DNA of 64,000 nt. Origin: Gracilaria gracilis (taxonomy: Eukaryota > Rhodophyta > Florideophyceae > Gracilariales > Gracilariaceae). Below are positions 20,106 to 32,000 of this stretch, in pieces (position 1 is the first letter of the stretch; every line of letters starts with the position of its first letter). The notes below the pieces were generated by a model. It was not told the origin of the DNA and did not search any database. It saw only the letters and a list, made by a program, of their open reading frames with translations. A program made the position numbers and the translations under genes. The stretch lies in NCBI GenBank assembly GCA_030374805.1, contig JARGSG010000251.1, forward strand, positions 62,001-126,000, read 5' to 3'.

Positions 20106-21374
20106 TTAGTTCACAAATGCAAAGGGGATACCGTCTTTCTCGTGGGAGATGACCGCTGCCTTGTAAACCTCTCCCATGTTGTGCTCTCCAACACCCACGA
20201 TTCGATCGTAATCCTGCTGCAATCTTAGCAGTTTTCCATCAATCTCTTGGTCAGATCCACCACCTTCGATGACAGTTCTACCAATTACACGAAATCTCTC
20301 AGCAGCTCCTAGACGTAATAGGAATTGTCTCTGCGTTATGCTTCCCCAGAAGCGCATAGAAGGAACGCTGGAAACCCCATGTCGCAAGTGACTGAAGTTG
20401 ACGTCAGCAGTCACATCGCATTCTCCAGGTCGAGAGAGAACGTCTGAGACATCGTGCTTTGAAAGGGCACGCACCGTATCCTTGTTGATCATATTTGAAC
20501 CATAATCTATAACCAAAGCGGCACCCCCCCTCTGACTTATTGATTCTGCAAGTCTGTGCGCAGTCGAAATGCCATCTGCGCATATTTCGACCACGTCGCG
20601 GTCAGGTAAGGCCTGTTTCTCTTGTAGCGATTGGGCTAGTGCGACAGCAGGTGTAGCTGCTTTGGACAAAACAAATCGGAAACTAGGATTTTCAACTGTC
20701 GAATCTTCGCTGATATCCACAAGGCGCTCCCGCCATTGGGGCTGCGATTCGGCTTGGGAAGGTACTTTGTGCAACATGTGAACCGGTAAAGCGTCAAAGA
20801 ATTCGTGAGCAAGAATAATAACTGGGCTCTTGGGTGGTCCGTCGAGTGCTTCGGACAAGGTGGTTGTCCAGCGCGTACTCGGCTTCTTAGGTAGCGAGGA
20901 GAGCGCCTTCTCTTGCACATTTCGCAACTCAGAACTCGCCTCAAATAACGTAAGCGAAGAAGGCGTCACCCGCAGTTTGTTCAAGGTGGGAAGTAAATCC
21001 AGTAACATCCGGCCTGTCCCGGGGCCGAGTTCGACAAGCTCAAAGTCATTCAGCGAGTTCGTTTTCACATGGTTGGCAATCCATACGCCTAGAAGCTGTG
21101 AGAAGACTGGGGTAATATGCGGCGCTGTTACAAAATCTCCATCGGCACCAAAAATGGTTGGGTGAGTTGTGTAGTACCCATGTTGGGGGTGTGTCAGACA
21201 AATGCGCATGTAATCAGCAACAGATAGCGGACCTGAGAACCATATTTGCTGATGTAGGTGTTTCGCGAGAGCGGATGGATTAGATTTTCTCGATGTTTGA
21301 CAAGTGCGACGAAAGGGAAAGAAAGAAGTAAGCAACGAACTCCGTCCTTTGAACTTCAAGCAGCAAGAATTCAT
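20106..21374 (-). CDS. NDUFAF7: Protein arginine methyltransferase NDUFAF7 (MidA), mitochondrial
   Basis: A 422-aa SAM-dependent methyltransferase that in animals dimethylates an arginine of NDUFS2 early in respiratory complex I assembly. The first ~35 residues are basic and hydroxylated without acidic residues, fitting a mitochondrial presequence. Family motifs in order are GDFVTAPHI (79-87), the SAM-binding VELGPGTG (114-121), HEFFDALPVH near 195, VIDYG near 295 and a TADVNFSHL segment further on. This is the usual order and length of the DUF185/MidA family. The ATG at 21374 begins the presequence. The gene faces PSMG3 tail to tail. Confidence 0.94.
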   Translation of the reverse strand: MNSCCLKFKGRSSLLTSFFPFRRTCQTSRKSNPSALAKHLHQQIWFSGPLSVADYMRICLTHPQHGYYTTHPTIFGADGDFVTAPHITPVFSQLLGVWIANHVKTNSLNDFELVELGPGTGRMLLDLLPTLNKLRVTPSSLTLFEASSELRNVQEKALSSLPKKPSTRWTTTLSEALDGPPKSPVIILAHEFFDALPVHMLHKVPSQAESQPQWRERLVDISEDSTVENPSFRFVLSKAATPAVALAQSLQEKQALPDRDVVEICADGISTAHRLAESISQRGGAALVIDYGSNMINKDTVRALSKHDVSDVLSRPGECDVTADVNFSHLRHGVSSVPSMRFWGSITQRQFLLRLGAAERFRVIGRTVIEGGGSDQEIDGKLLRLQQDYDRIVGVGEHNMGEVYKAAVISHEKDGIPFAFVN

Positions 21375-21738
21375 CTAAGCCCCCTTGATCAGCCAAATAT
21401 GAGATCAGAAGTCCCTAGCATTCAATCGTCTTTAACTTGCACAGTTCGTCGCAAAGATGGAGATCACTAATGCGGGCAAGAGTCCCAAGACATCGAGGGA
21501 CACAGGCCGCCTTATAACGTAGTCCTTGCAATGGGATCTTGCCAGATCAGACAGCTTTTAACATTTGCTGATGGATCCATTGAATGGGAGTAACGGTTTA
21601 ATGCTCTTAACCTTGCTCAGCTTTGTCGGCGGTACGATCGCTAGGGTCTCCGAAACTGTTGTTTCCTGGAGTGATTAAAGTTTGATCATCAAACATGATG
21701 AATAAGGTCACCATCAAATGAAATTTCGAAATAGGTAA

Positions 21739-21844
21739 AACGCTACTGTACGACGGTACCTGTACCGCCGTACTGTGATATTCCCGCACCAACGTGCATC
21801 ATGCACGATAGTGCTGATATCTATACCAACGGTACAGTAGCGTT
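21739..21844. repeat. Small inverted-repeat element (MITE-like)
   Basis: AACGCTACTGTA at 21739-21750 is the exact inverse of TACAGTAGCGTT at 21833-21844. Inside, CGGTACC and CGGTAC motifs and TGCATCATGCA add secondary structure. At 106 bp with 12-bp perfect ends this fits a short non-autonomous DNA element or a structured repeat; no target duplication is certain. Confidence 0.55.
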
Positions 21845-22084
21845 AGCGATAACGCTACCTCCGGTGGTATCCAAGATTTACAGAACAAGAAACGAAATCA
21901 TGAGAAGGTCGATCCCGGGACCTCATCTTCCCCCCGCTCCCCCTTGCGTGTTCTGGTTCTCAATTGTCTGAAGTCCCCTACTTCGAAACTGTAGGAGCTC
22001 TACTCATCTGAAAACATCTCTCCTCTGGAAGGCCAAAGTAGTTTTTGGCTACTTCGTTGACTTCTTGTTGTTCTTGTTGTCGTT

Positions 22085-22320
22085 GTCTTCTTCTTCTTTA
22101 CTGTGTGCTTCCGACATTACAGAAGAAGCCAGAACCGTATCATCATAACGTCTTGTTCGAACATGATTTCGTTCCACATACAACGGATTTCGATACAAGC
22201 GACTTCAGGGCACTTCGTGTCTACCCTGATGAAGATTTGATTTGACGATTCGCTGCTGCTCATAGCCCTGTGCTTTGCTAAACTTACCCCTAAGAACGCC
22301 AAAGCAACTGACTTTCTTAC
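22085..22320 (-). repeat. Relic of a LINE 3' end (copy 2)
   Basis: On the minus strand a stretch at about 22320-22285 reads KSVALAFLGVS, comparable to the FLAF motif of the other copies. Some 180 bp downstream lies an AAGAAGAAG tail (plus strand TTCTTCTTCTTTACTGTG at 22088-22105), nearly identical to the tail of the copy at 25443-25461. It is strongly decayed. Confidence 0.4.
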
Positions 22321-22982
22321 GCTCAATTGCAACGAAGTTGTGTTTCTATATATGAGTCCTAGTCTTGAAATCATCAGGCTTATTCTTGTGAGATGTTTCA
22401 GGGGAATGCTATTTCAGGTTTGCGGAGAGGCCCATTCATATGATTCATCCCAACTATTGCTGGTAACCCTCGAATTGCAAGAAAAGACTTGTGTTCTTGC
22501 GTCATTATTTGGTATAGATAGCCATAGCCACGGTGGTGAAGCAAAAACTAAAACCAGAAGGGTTTCTTCTTTCTTTTCGAGGTAAATGCCTCGGTTAATC
22601 GGTCATCGATTATTCTAGGCATGGTTCTTAATCATTTTGGCGACTTATGCATCACTTCTTTCAATTCACAAGGCTTAAGCCTCACATGATTTCTTGAGGT
22701 TCCACAAACGCCACCCACTAGTGCACTGACAGTACACGGTATCATGAGCTTCTAACTTTCATTTTGTTGAGCACCTTTTGTCCGTGTCACTTGCAATTGA
22801 AGAATTCTGCGTGAGTCATACCGGTATCTTTACCGACAGTTCTTAGACGAACTCACGCCGGAACCAGAAAAAATTCCCTTACTTCTCAGAAACTGCTGCT
22901 CAAACATACTTAAGCACAAGATTACAAGAGCAGAAGACAGTCACTCGTTGATGCCAACATCTCCACTGCAAGGTTCGACAAG

Positions 22983-24644
22983 ATGGTTAAACCTGATTGT
23001 CGCAGAAGTCGACGACTTTGCGCACAATTGTTTTCGAAGTGCTTTGGCGGTACAAAAGATGAACAATTGCCGGTTGGAGGCAATAATGCATCGGAGGATG
23101 CATTCAAACGAGGAGCTATCCCCCTGGACCCCCTGGAAAAATCACCTGCCGCAGAGGGGAAGAAGACAATCACAGTCCAGAGTGAGGAGCGAATCAAATG
23201 GAAGAGAGCAAAGAAGGTTTTCAGCGTTCACAGGCTAGTCGAAGGTTGTATGCCGAGGTTTCGAAGAGAAACTTCGATGCTGAGCGGTGATGATCGGCAG
23301 GACGGGGAAAATTGGAAGTGCAGGTCTCCTCCCAAGCGCCGAGAGATTATCATCGAAACTTCCCGGAGAAGTGCCGCCCAAGATAGAAACGTTCTCATGC
23401 GCGATGAAACACCATCCATCGGCTGCTTTGGTGCCGAAGACATCACCGAAGTTAAGACGACTCCTGCGCTGGCGGTGGGCCACGACCAACCAAGGCAGGC
23501 TCCAGTAACATTTCTCCCAGCCCCTTACGAACCTTATCATGAGTCTAGTGGTTCGTCAGTTGAGGAATGTAGTAGCATCTGTAACTTTGGATGCCAATAT
23601 GGGGATCAATGTACTAAGGATCTACGGCGCCTTGCATATTCGGACACTGGACTGAATAATGTATCAACCAGTTCAAACCCCAAAGCACCGTCCGCGAATG
23701 ATGGGGAAGGCGTATTGGATGCAGGGCCTACTGCGATACCTGTCGTAGGCAGTATACATGATGAGGCTGAAGGTGCACCAATCAGAGCATGCAAGAGAGC
23801 TAATACTCATGCTGAGCTGGAATCTCTCACCCTTGGCAACCCAACGCCTTCTCCTGGTGAACCTTCACACGAAGGCTCCCCGTTGTCCTTCGGCTCTCCG
23901 ACAGAAGAAGAAGCAGACCAGAAAGATTTTTCAACTTGTAACGTCTCAGAAGCCGAAATCAAGCCTAGCCTCTCAAGAGATGATGCAATAACCTCCAATG
24001 ATGCAGGCGGCCAGACAAAAAACAGGAAACCCAAAGACCATAAGCCGCCTGTAATTGGTTTCAAAACTTCCTTTAGCGATCCTCTCGGCTGCGAAACCTT
24101 TGAAAGTGTTTCAACTTTGCCAGATAAAGGGGAGAAAGGAGGGAGATTATCATTTCCGTCGAGTGATCCTCCCGCAGGAATGACAAAAGACGGTGAAAAG
24201 GAAGTGAAGCGAGCCTTACTTGACACTAACGAGAAGGTTCCTGAGGATTTATTTACGTCTCAACTTGTGAAAGCAGAAGCAAGTGTTGTCAAAAACGCCG
24301 GCATTGAGGCGAAGTCTGCCAAGGTTAATGCTGAATCGTTATCAGTTGAAGATCCGGTGAACTTAAGTTGTCCCCACATTGAACAGCCCCCATGTAATTC
24401 ACCTGATGGCACCCCAGATGCTGAGGCAATGCTGTGTCTGGAGGGATCACTGAAGGTTAGTAACGGCAAGGAAGAAAACTCAGGAATTCTTCATCTTCGG
24501 CGGCTCGGAAGTTCTAACCATCAACTGCTTCAGTATCCTCCATCTGATCGAGGTTATCGGCAGCAACGTAGGATGATGCGCCTTCATCGCTACTTCGAAG
24601 AATTTTTGGAAACGGATCACAGTTCAGATGAGATAACGCTTTGA
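22983..24644 (+). CDS. Hypothetical 553-aa disordered protein
   Basis: A long intact frame whose codon use resembles its neighbours, so I take it as a real gene. No domain is recognised. The N-terminal 120 residues are basic and cysteine-containing (MVKPDCRRSRRLCAQLF), and the middle 350 residues are Ser-, Pro-, Glu- and Asp-rich and probably unstructured. The C-terminus has a basic patch, then a short helix (RRMMRLHRYFEEFLETD) and an acidic end. There is no signal peptide and no membrane segment. Such composition suits a nuclear or regulatory scaffold, but that is a guess. An intron-containing extension cannot be excluded. Confidence 0.7.
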   Translation: MVKPDCRRSRRLCAQLFSKCFGGTKDEQLPVGGNNASEDAFKRGAIPLDPLEKSPAAEGKKTITVQSEERIKWKRAKKVFSVHRLVEGCMPRFRRETSMLSGDDRQDGENWKCRSPPKRREIIIETSRRSAAQDRNVLMRDETPSIGCFGAEDITEVKTTPALAVGHDQPRQAPVTFLPAPYEPYHESSGSSVEECSSICNFGCQYGDQCTKDLRRLAYSDTGLNNVSTSSNPKAPSANDGEGVLDAGPTAIPVVGSIHDEAEGAPIRACKRANTHAELESLTLGNPTPSPGEPSHEGSPLSFGSPTEEEADQKDFSTCNVSEAEIKPSLSRDDAITSNDAGGQTKNRKPKDHKPPVIGFKTSFSDPLGCETFESVSTLPDKGEKGGRLSFPSSDPPAGMTKDGEKEVKRALLDTNEKVPEDLFTSQLVKAEASVVKNAGIEAKSAKVNAESLSVEDPVNLSCPHIEQPPCNSPDGTPDAEAMLCLEGSLKVSNGKEENSGILHLRRLGSSNHQLLQYPPSDRGYRQQRRMMRLHRYFEEFLETDHSSDEITL

Positions 24645-24794
24645 AAATTACAAGTGGTGAACCGTGTACGTCATTTCCTCGAAGATGGAGGATATGATGA
24701 TGCGGTTTGAGCTCTTCATTTGTGCGATACGCCCATTCTGTGGAAGGTGAATATACACTCCTGCAATGCCTTCGCGCTTACCTTGCTTATCATA

Positions 24795-24905
24795 ATAAAT
24801 CGCCTCTTCTTCCTTATTGTGGACAACAGTTTTCTATGACTAAACTGTAGTCGAACTCCAAGTGAAGCTTTCTGTTCTGGAAGGCCAACAATCTCTGTGG
24901 TTCTT
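24795..24905 (-). repeat. Relic of a LINE 3' end (copy 3)
   Basis: The minus strand reads EPQRLLAFQNRKL at about 24905-24867, aligning with the FLAF motif of the other copies, and then reaches an AAGGAAGAAGAG tail (plus strand about 24804-24817). The sense of the copy and the spacing to the tail agree with the other relics. Confidence 0.45.
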
Positions 24906-25439
24906 GTCGCATAGTATCAAATTTCGAATAGACTTGCGTAGGGTGTGGCTAATTTGCCATGAGCCCGCTTTGCGAAAAGTTCGTAAGGTTGTATCGTAGA
25001 ACGACAAGTTCTCTGGCCGATAGAAGGCGTTCACTTCTCTGTTAGGAACATCCACAAGCGATGAGCCACAGGCATGTTGTTCCCCGGTGGCTGTGACCAG
25101 AGCGTCTTGGCGATTACCCTATGAAGATAGATAAATTCTCAACACAGTTCATCCTTTGATCTATTGAAGTAGAAGTGCGTGTTTATACCTATAATTATGT
25201 CGAGTGTGTGAATCGATAAGACTATAAAACATGAGTGTGCAGGGAACCAGCGCAGAGAGCGCCGGAGTTGCTCAACTGTTTTTAATGAAGACGGAGGCAG
25301 TTGGAGAGATGGGGAGCTTAGTAAAGAGATCTGTCGTACTTTCGGTCAGTATTACTGTATTCTTTGATAGACACATTGTTTGCTGTCTTCAAACCCCATC
25401 GTTGTGCCTTCGCGCTTATCGTGAATGTTCTTTCCTCCT

Positions 25440-25795
25440 CAGTCTTCTTCTTCTTTACTGTGGTCAACCGCCCCTGATTCCGAGGCGGTCTGAGAGCTAT
25501 CTACGGATCGCATCTAAAGGTAGTTCTCTCTCTTGAAGAAAGCCAAAAACCGTAACGGCCACTCCTTAATCATATCTATCAGGGATTTATCTTTTCTTTC
25601 ATCTGGCGCTGGCAATTCGTCGCGCCGAGCTCTGTTTGTCCGCGAACAGCGAAACAGAACGTGTTCAACGTCTTTCTTGGCGTCTGTGCCACAATCGCAG
25701 CGTAGCAACTTCTTGTTCAGATACGAGCTGACAGGATGAAGCGCTGGAACATACCCAGTGGCAAACTGCGCCAAAGTCACCTCTGACAACCTCAC
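25440..25795 (-). mobile_element. LINE (non-LTR retrotransposon) C-terminal fragment, best copy
   Basis: Positions 25795-25514 on the minus strand encode 93 residues with the typical end of a LINE polyprotein. A segment EVTLAQFATGYVPALHPVSS is followed by a Cys/His cluster of the form CxCG-x6-DxxHxLxxC and a basic stretch ending in EWPLRFLAFFKRENYL. After the stop, about 50 bp of AT-poor sequence lead to an AAGAAGAAG tail (plus strand TTCTTCTTCTTTACTGTG at 25443-25460). Everything 5' of this, including the reverse transcriptase, is missing, as expected for a 5'-truncated insertion. The other copies in the window lack most of the coding part. Confidence 0.7.
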
Positions 25796-26185
25796 TCTTC
25801 CGCCATATCATACTTGCTTACGGCCAAAACACTGTCTTCATTGTCTTAGAATGAACAAATGCGGCTTGACTTGCGTGTAGACGATTTAAGGTTTGCGGAG
25901 TGTCCAGTTGGCATTGATGTAACAACTGTGAGTCCTCATAGCAAAGAATATCTTCTGGATGTTTCACGAAAGTGGGCGGTGCCGCCACTAAAGCGCTTGA
26001 AGTTCACGAAGTGCAATGCACTCTGCATAGCAAACAATGTTGAAATTATACCAATGGGATATAGCCTATAACTTTTAGGGAGTGTAGGACCGCTAGAAAA
26101 AACATTTGTACGTAGAATAGCGCTGCTGTTTAGCGAAGTGCGTAGCCCGTATCTGTCAATGGAATACAACGCCGTATTGCTTACT

Positions 26186-26663
26186 TTAAAGAGAACGGCT
26201 CTTCAGCAAAGAAAGACTGTCAAAGCCTCTTTGTTGAGGCAGGTTTTGTACCATGGCATGAAGATCAGTAACTAGGGGCAAAACCAAATTGCGTTCCGCT
26301 CCAGCCACCTCGAAGGCTTCCTCTATACCTTTCTCAAGCTCTTCCTTTTCGAGGGTCAGTATATAGTTTCTGGCCTTTTCCGTACAAATTATATTGACAG
26401 CACTTGCGCGTCTTCCCCCCGTTAGAACAACCCCTTCTTCGAGATCTTTTATGCAGGATTTCAGCTTCTGTTCAATTTCTCTGGTCTCGTTCAGAAGGAA
26501 TTTGGTGTATTCATGATGCCTTATCTCTCGGTTCAATGCGAGATTCGGTGGGGCTCTGACCATCACATGCTTCATCTCGAGCCTCGGGGTGCTTGTGGAA
26601 TACGAAGTTTCCAACAGCTGGCAGGAGGAGGGAAGCCAAGATGGCGACCAATTCAATGAACAT
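26186..26663 (-). pseudogene. Decayed second copy of the coiled-coil gene
   Basis: This copy matches the gene at 2776-3213 at about 80 percent of bases by eye. Its start (ATG at 26663, MFIELVAILASLLLPAVGN) keeps the hydrophobic N-terminus, and the body keeps GGRRASAV and the end VTDLHAMVQNLPQ. One extra G near 26535 (CTCGGTTCAATG against CTCGTTCAATG in copy A) puts the start and the body in different frames. The stop is also displaced, adding about 18 residues. It is therefore probably a pseudogene, unless a short intron removes the shift. Confidence 0.6.
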
Positions 26664-27970
26664 TCTTGGTCTTGGACGGGTTGAGCTTTGTTGTCGGAGT
26701 GTTGGTGGTAAGGGTGATTTATGAGCTTTGGCGAGCGGGTGCTGAGCTTACTCGAAATCTCTTGGTAAAGGGCGCAATAAGAAACTCAGAACGTAGTATG
26801 ATGCAGTTGACCAGTTGGACGTAGTTTGCGATGGCGAATAGGGTAAGAAAGGGGCAAAGGAGGGGCGAGATCCCAGACGAGTGAAAGAAGATTGAATAAT
26901 AACAGCGCTGAAGTGAAGATGGGGCGGTCGCGCTGGATGAGTTTAACCAGCTTACCATCCAATTCAACTTAACCGACGGTTAAAAGCCATTTTGTTGAGC
27001 CAAGAATGACCTTCTCAAACATCACTGAGCATTAACAAACAGGACAAAACTTGATATTCTAATCAAACGTGAGGGGGAGGGAGACTGCGCTTTCCGTGCG
27101 TGACCAAACCTTAAACCAAGGCCAGCAACAGAAGACTTTGTACTCTGTGGCATGTTGGAGACGAGATGACGCTGTGAAGCGTTGTTAATGGGCAGCGCAA
27201 GATTACGTGCTCGCCGTTTTCTTCACATTAGTTCCACAGCTGCATCTTGATGTCTTCTTTTCCATGTAGGAAGCAACAGGGTGGAGGGAGGAGATGTGTA
27301 AGACTCAGGGGGTGCCCCTTCTGCCTTTCGAGCAGCTCTTTCTCCAGGAATGAAATCAGGACGTTGCCGCAACAGCGGTTGGGATTTTTGCTTTGAAGAA
27401 AGGGGGGCCCAACATCAGCATTTCCCAAGTATAGTCCAAAGAAATCTTAACTTTAGTTTCCCTGGCAACATGTGTGGTTATTATCTCATTTCTTCTTTCT
27501 CGTTTTCTCGTTTTATGGGTACGCTAGCGAAATGATAACGTAGCTTGGAACGCTTCTGTTCAAATAATCGTTCTCCGTTTAGAAGAAGAAATGAGTTAGT
27601 CCAAGAAGGTTTGACACTATCACCGAAGATTGTTCTAAGTTCTGTAGAAGGGCAAAGCCGTTTCCCACAATTGCCGTATCATCTCTAATACCGCTTAGCT
27701 TTTTCGTTTCAACGAAACTTAAAGGTCTTTTATAAGGGCAAAGTTTGATGGAACACGAAGCCTTGAACTAGAATGGCCGTCTCCCATCCAACAAACTGCC
27801 TTGTTGATCTCGAATGAACTCTACAAAGGCAGGAGAAATCAAACTGGTGGCTTGTATGACACTCTTGTCTTCGTCTTTGTCCCTTTGGGCAGACACTGCA
27901 AACATAGTTTGAGATTCTGAAACGACAGAAATTCAGCTAGAGGAAAGTTTCTCTGTTTAGGAGAGCAAAA
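26186..27970 (-). repeat. Duplicated unit, copy B (pairs with 2776-4640)
   Basis: The shared blocks described for copy A follow in the same order here: the coding block, the block near 27000-27110, and the block near 27580-27720. The stretch from 27130 to 27570 is not clearly matched, so the copies differ by insertions or deletions. Confidence 0.55.
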
Positions 27971-29080
27971 ACGTTCCCGAACGTTTTTCAAGATTGTTGA
28001 TCGTGCCTATGGCACGCCCCGCATTGCTCTCTGTAGACATGCCAGTTTTCTCAGCCGATAATCTGTATGAGATGTTGAAGACAAGTCGTCAATGTCCTGG
28101 ATATCTTTGAGTTACGCCATCCCTAAGGAACTGGAGGTGAAGGGATTCCATCTACGAGTTTATTTTCTCTCTGGTTGCTGTCAAAGAATTGCAAGCAATG
28201 AAGGCGCTAGAGATTGCGGGCCATGATTTGATCTTATCCTTGACCTTCGCCTTTTGGAAATGTAAGGCATCTCCTTGCAAGAAAATAAGTGAGGTACGAT
28301 ATCCTATTCTGTCTGTCCTTTTCTATGGTGTGTGATATTGAGGCTGGGAAAGCTACATTAGTTGGAGGGTATGAGGGCTACTACTACACATGGCCTCTCT
28401 TCGAAGGACGACTGCAGACCACACCGAGCTAGATAGATTCTTTCCGTTTCTGGGATCGGCATGGTTTCTTAGATGGGGAATTTCTCCTCACGAAAAGTTT
28501 GTAACACAGAATTACAGGATCCAAATCTAAGACTCTGTCTATTGGAAACAGCCGATTCCTGCATGGCAGGAGTTTCCTATGCCTACAGGACAGAATCCCT
28601 TACCAAAAGCAGTTGGAGTATTATAGTTTTGATGAGATACGTGGAAGCCGGTTATTTCGCCTTGTGAATCGCATGTCTGCTATTTTCCTTAACGCGTGAG
28701 AAGGAGAGAAGAGAGCCAGAGTAACGCTACCTGCTTGGAAGGCTAAGAGGGCTAACCATCGTCCCTTTCAGTGCCCAGTTGAAGCGCTCATATCCCTTGC
28801 AGTATCTCTCACTGCTTCCTTTCCATTCTGTGACGCGGAAAGCCAATGAAAGACGTTCTTCCCAATTAAATTATGCACCGCTGGCACATTGCAAGAGCTC
28901 GCTGGAACATTGCAAGAGTTTCATTTCCGAAGGCGAACGGTGAAGACAACAATTTGTCGTAGTCCGAAGGCCCACACGCACACTGCTTTGGATGCCAGGA
29001 GTCTCTCCACCTCGACGTCTTCCCGACGCTCCTCATCATTCGTCACCGGATCCACAGTTCTCAGTCAAACCTCTAGCGGC
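27971..29080. other. Spacer upstream of the NB-ARC-WD40 gene
   Basis: No supported gene. The frame of the next gene is open for 64 codons before its first ATG, but with no ATG in that part it is likely leader sequence. A direct repeat of GGCACATTGCAAGAG/GGAACATTGCAAGAG lies at 28883-28918. Confidence 0.45.
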
Positions 29081-32000
29081 ATGGCATCTGTTGCTGTTTT
29101 GGGGGCTATCGGTGCTGCCACGAGCATAACGGTTACGGTCAGCAAAAACCTCTTTGATATTGCCCAGCGCTACCGTAAAGCACAAAGGATTCCCGAGGAT
29201 ACTGAAAACTGTTCACAATATCTTTCCATGCTCAGAGAAGACATTGCTATCTTCAAACCTACCCTTGAAGAGAACGGGATGAAAAACCGGGTTGATGAAT
29301 GGTGCAGGTCTCTTGATGACGCTGAAAGCCTGCTGAAGAAGGTGCAGTCAAAACAACCTCAAGGTTCGCAGAGTGCCACTGATACTGAACATGCGGTGCA
29401 GTCAAGACAACCTCAAGGTTCGCAGAGTGCCACTGATACTGAACATCCAAATCCCCCACCAAAACGCAATCGATTTTTCAAACGTGTTCCCAAAACTCAC
29501 GTGGAAAGGGATGACAATTATAATAAGCGATGCCGTGAGAGACTTGATAACGTATGGGAAAGGTTTTCTCGAACCTTGCAGCTCTACGACCTGAAGCTTG
29601 AAAAAGAATCAGTCCCGGCCGCAGCGGAGAGCGAAAAATTCCAGGCGTACTGGCAAAATTTTCCAGTGGAAACAGAAGCTTTTGTTTATTGTACAGAAAA
29701 GGATGAGGAAGGAAACATGATCCGCGAAGGTAAACTACAACAATTACTCCTTTCTGGCGGTGATGCAGGCTGTAAAGCACCGGCTTATTGCGCTAAGGGA
29801 CCTAGAGGCATGGGCAAAACTGTCGCATTGCAATGGCTGTGCCACCAGAATCAGACACAAATACGACGTCGCTTTCCCGATGGCATACATTACTTCTCAA
29901 TTGGTGAAGCAGTGGAGACGAACACAAATGTTATACAACAGATCAGAACATGTGCCTCTCGTTCGGGGTTTTCGGAAATCGAAGACAAGTTGAGTCGCGA
30001 GACGAACCTGGAACTTGCGTTTGATAAGTTGAGAGACATTTTCAAGGGTAAGAGCGTACTCTTTGTTGTGGATAATGTGTGCTACCCTCAACGTCACCTG
30101 ATCGACTTGTTTCGCGGTTCCCTTACAGGCCGCAATAAGGAGGTGAAGCAGGCTTTAGTTTTTTCATGTCATGAAGGGGAAGTTGCAAAACGCGTTAGAG
30201 AACAGCAACAAGTTTCGTTCGACTATTTGCCTGCGACTAGAAAAATATCGAAGAAAATGCTGTTATCTTGTTTGGACGATACCCAGAAAGAGTATATTCG
30301 CAAACATATTGAAGAAAACGATCAATGTCGGGAATACTTTCAGTGTGCGTTGAAGGATTTAGGGGGATGGGTTCTGTGCCTTTCAATTGCCAGTGCACTG
30401 TTGCGAGACGATATAGATCGGTACGAGGGTGAAGACAATGCGAATCAAGTGTTAGAAAGATGGCAGAAGGGAATTGTAGGCGCTGCGGTAGTACGGGAAA
30501 CACCAGACTACGAACACAGTTTACGCAGTATCGTGATTTGGGGCTTGGCCAACACAAAGGAGAGGCTGAAGAAACTGAGGCTTCCAAGTGGTGTATACAG
30601 CTCAGTCGATGACAAGTTCAGAAAACTTTGCGTAATGCGGAAACAAGAATTGTTCCCCCTATCAGTTCTGGATGCACTATGGGAGGTCAACCGAAGCAAT
30701 ACAGTTCAACTCGTGAATGCACTTCAAAGAATGCGTCTTGTGACGATGTTGCTGGACGAGAACAATGAAGAATGTGTTGAAGTTCACGGGCTGATAATTG
30801 ACGTATCCGGACATATGGCGAAGGAAAACTGTAACAAAGATGAGGATGGGATAGCAATATGTCATCAGAACCTTTTGCAAGCATTTCTTAGCGATGCAAA
30901 GAGTATTAGATGGCACAGCGACACTTCTTATCGACCATGGTGGGATTCGTCGGTAGTCAATCAGTATGTATTGAACAACTTGGGATATCATTTAGTGAAT
31001 GCGAAGCTTGTTGAGGAGCTATGGTGCGTAGTCACAGACGCAAGATGGACATTCCGGGTTTTGGATGATAAGAGGTCTTGGCTTGAGTTGTCGGAAAGCT
31101 TTGACTGGTGTTTGAAAGCAGGATTTGGAGATACAGCTGGAGTGAAACAGATATGGAGAGCACTGTGTGCTTCCTGGCCCTTCATAAGCACGTATAGAAG
31201 AACACTGGGCTTTAACATGTTTGGCCGACTTGAGCCGAAGGGTTGGAAGGGTGTTGAGAGATTCCTTCAGAGTATACAGCAATTTGAACGATCACCATGG
31301 TTGAAACCGTTGAAACCGTACTTTTATTGGAGGGATGATCGAGTGGAATCTTCTTTTGATGCCAGCTGTGGAAATCCCACGTTAGGCCGTATATGGCTAG
31401 CAAAGGACTTTTCTGTAGTATCGACGACTTGCCTAGAAAAATACCGTGAGCTCGATGTACCAAACATACGAAAGGCATGGACTATTTTCGACAGAAGGAA
31501 GCAGAAACTTTTACGACGGATATATTTTCCAGAACCTGAGAGTTTGCTCCTTGCGGTCAGTGAAGATGGTGATTTGGCTTTGTGTAAAGGTGGTTCCAGA
31601 AACATATTGTATCTGGCTGATCAAAGAGAAGGTCAAGGGGCTCAATTTGCTCCTGTCGAACATCCAAGAATGACATCCCTAGTGTCATGTGCCGCTATTT
31701 ACTCCCGCGACAAGTTTGCTGTTGGACTTGATGATGGATCAGTTATGATCATGAACAGAGAGTATCCTAAAATATGGGTATGCCACGAGTACTCAGGGCG
31801 AAAAAGACCTTCCGAAGAAGAAGAAGAAGATCTGGAACACGGATGTAGTAACTATGAGCAAATTAGCTGCATAGCTTTCAATTGTAATGGCACGTTAATG
31901 GCTACAGGGTCAATGGATGGAACAATACGACTCTGGGACGTGAACAACGGGAGCCCTGTATGTGAGCCACTCGTCGGAGCTTCTTTCGGCATTTTGTGCT

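Larger units (their letters stand above)
21375..22982. other. Repeat-rich spacer
   Basis: No supported gene. It contains the inverted-repeat element at 21739-21844 and a LINE 3' relic near 22085-22320. The remainder shows only scattered TTCTTG/TTGTTC-type simple sequence (22060-22100). Confidence 0.5.
24645..26185. other. LINE-derived spacer
   Basis: No host gene is supported. The stretch holds two LINE 3' ends (24795-24905 and 25440-25795) and otherwise unrecognised AT-rich DNA. Confidence 0.5.
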
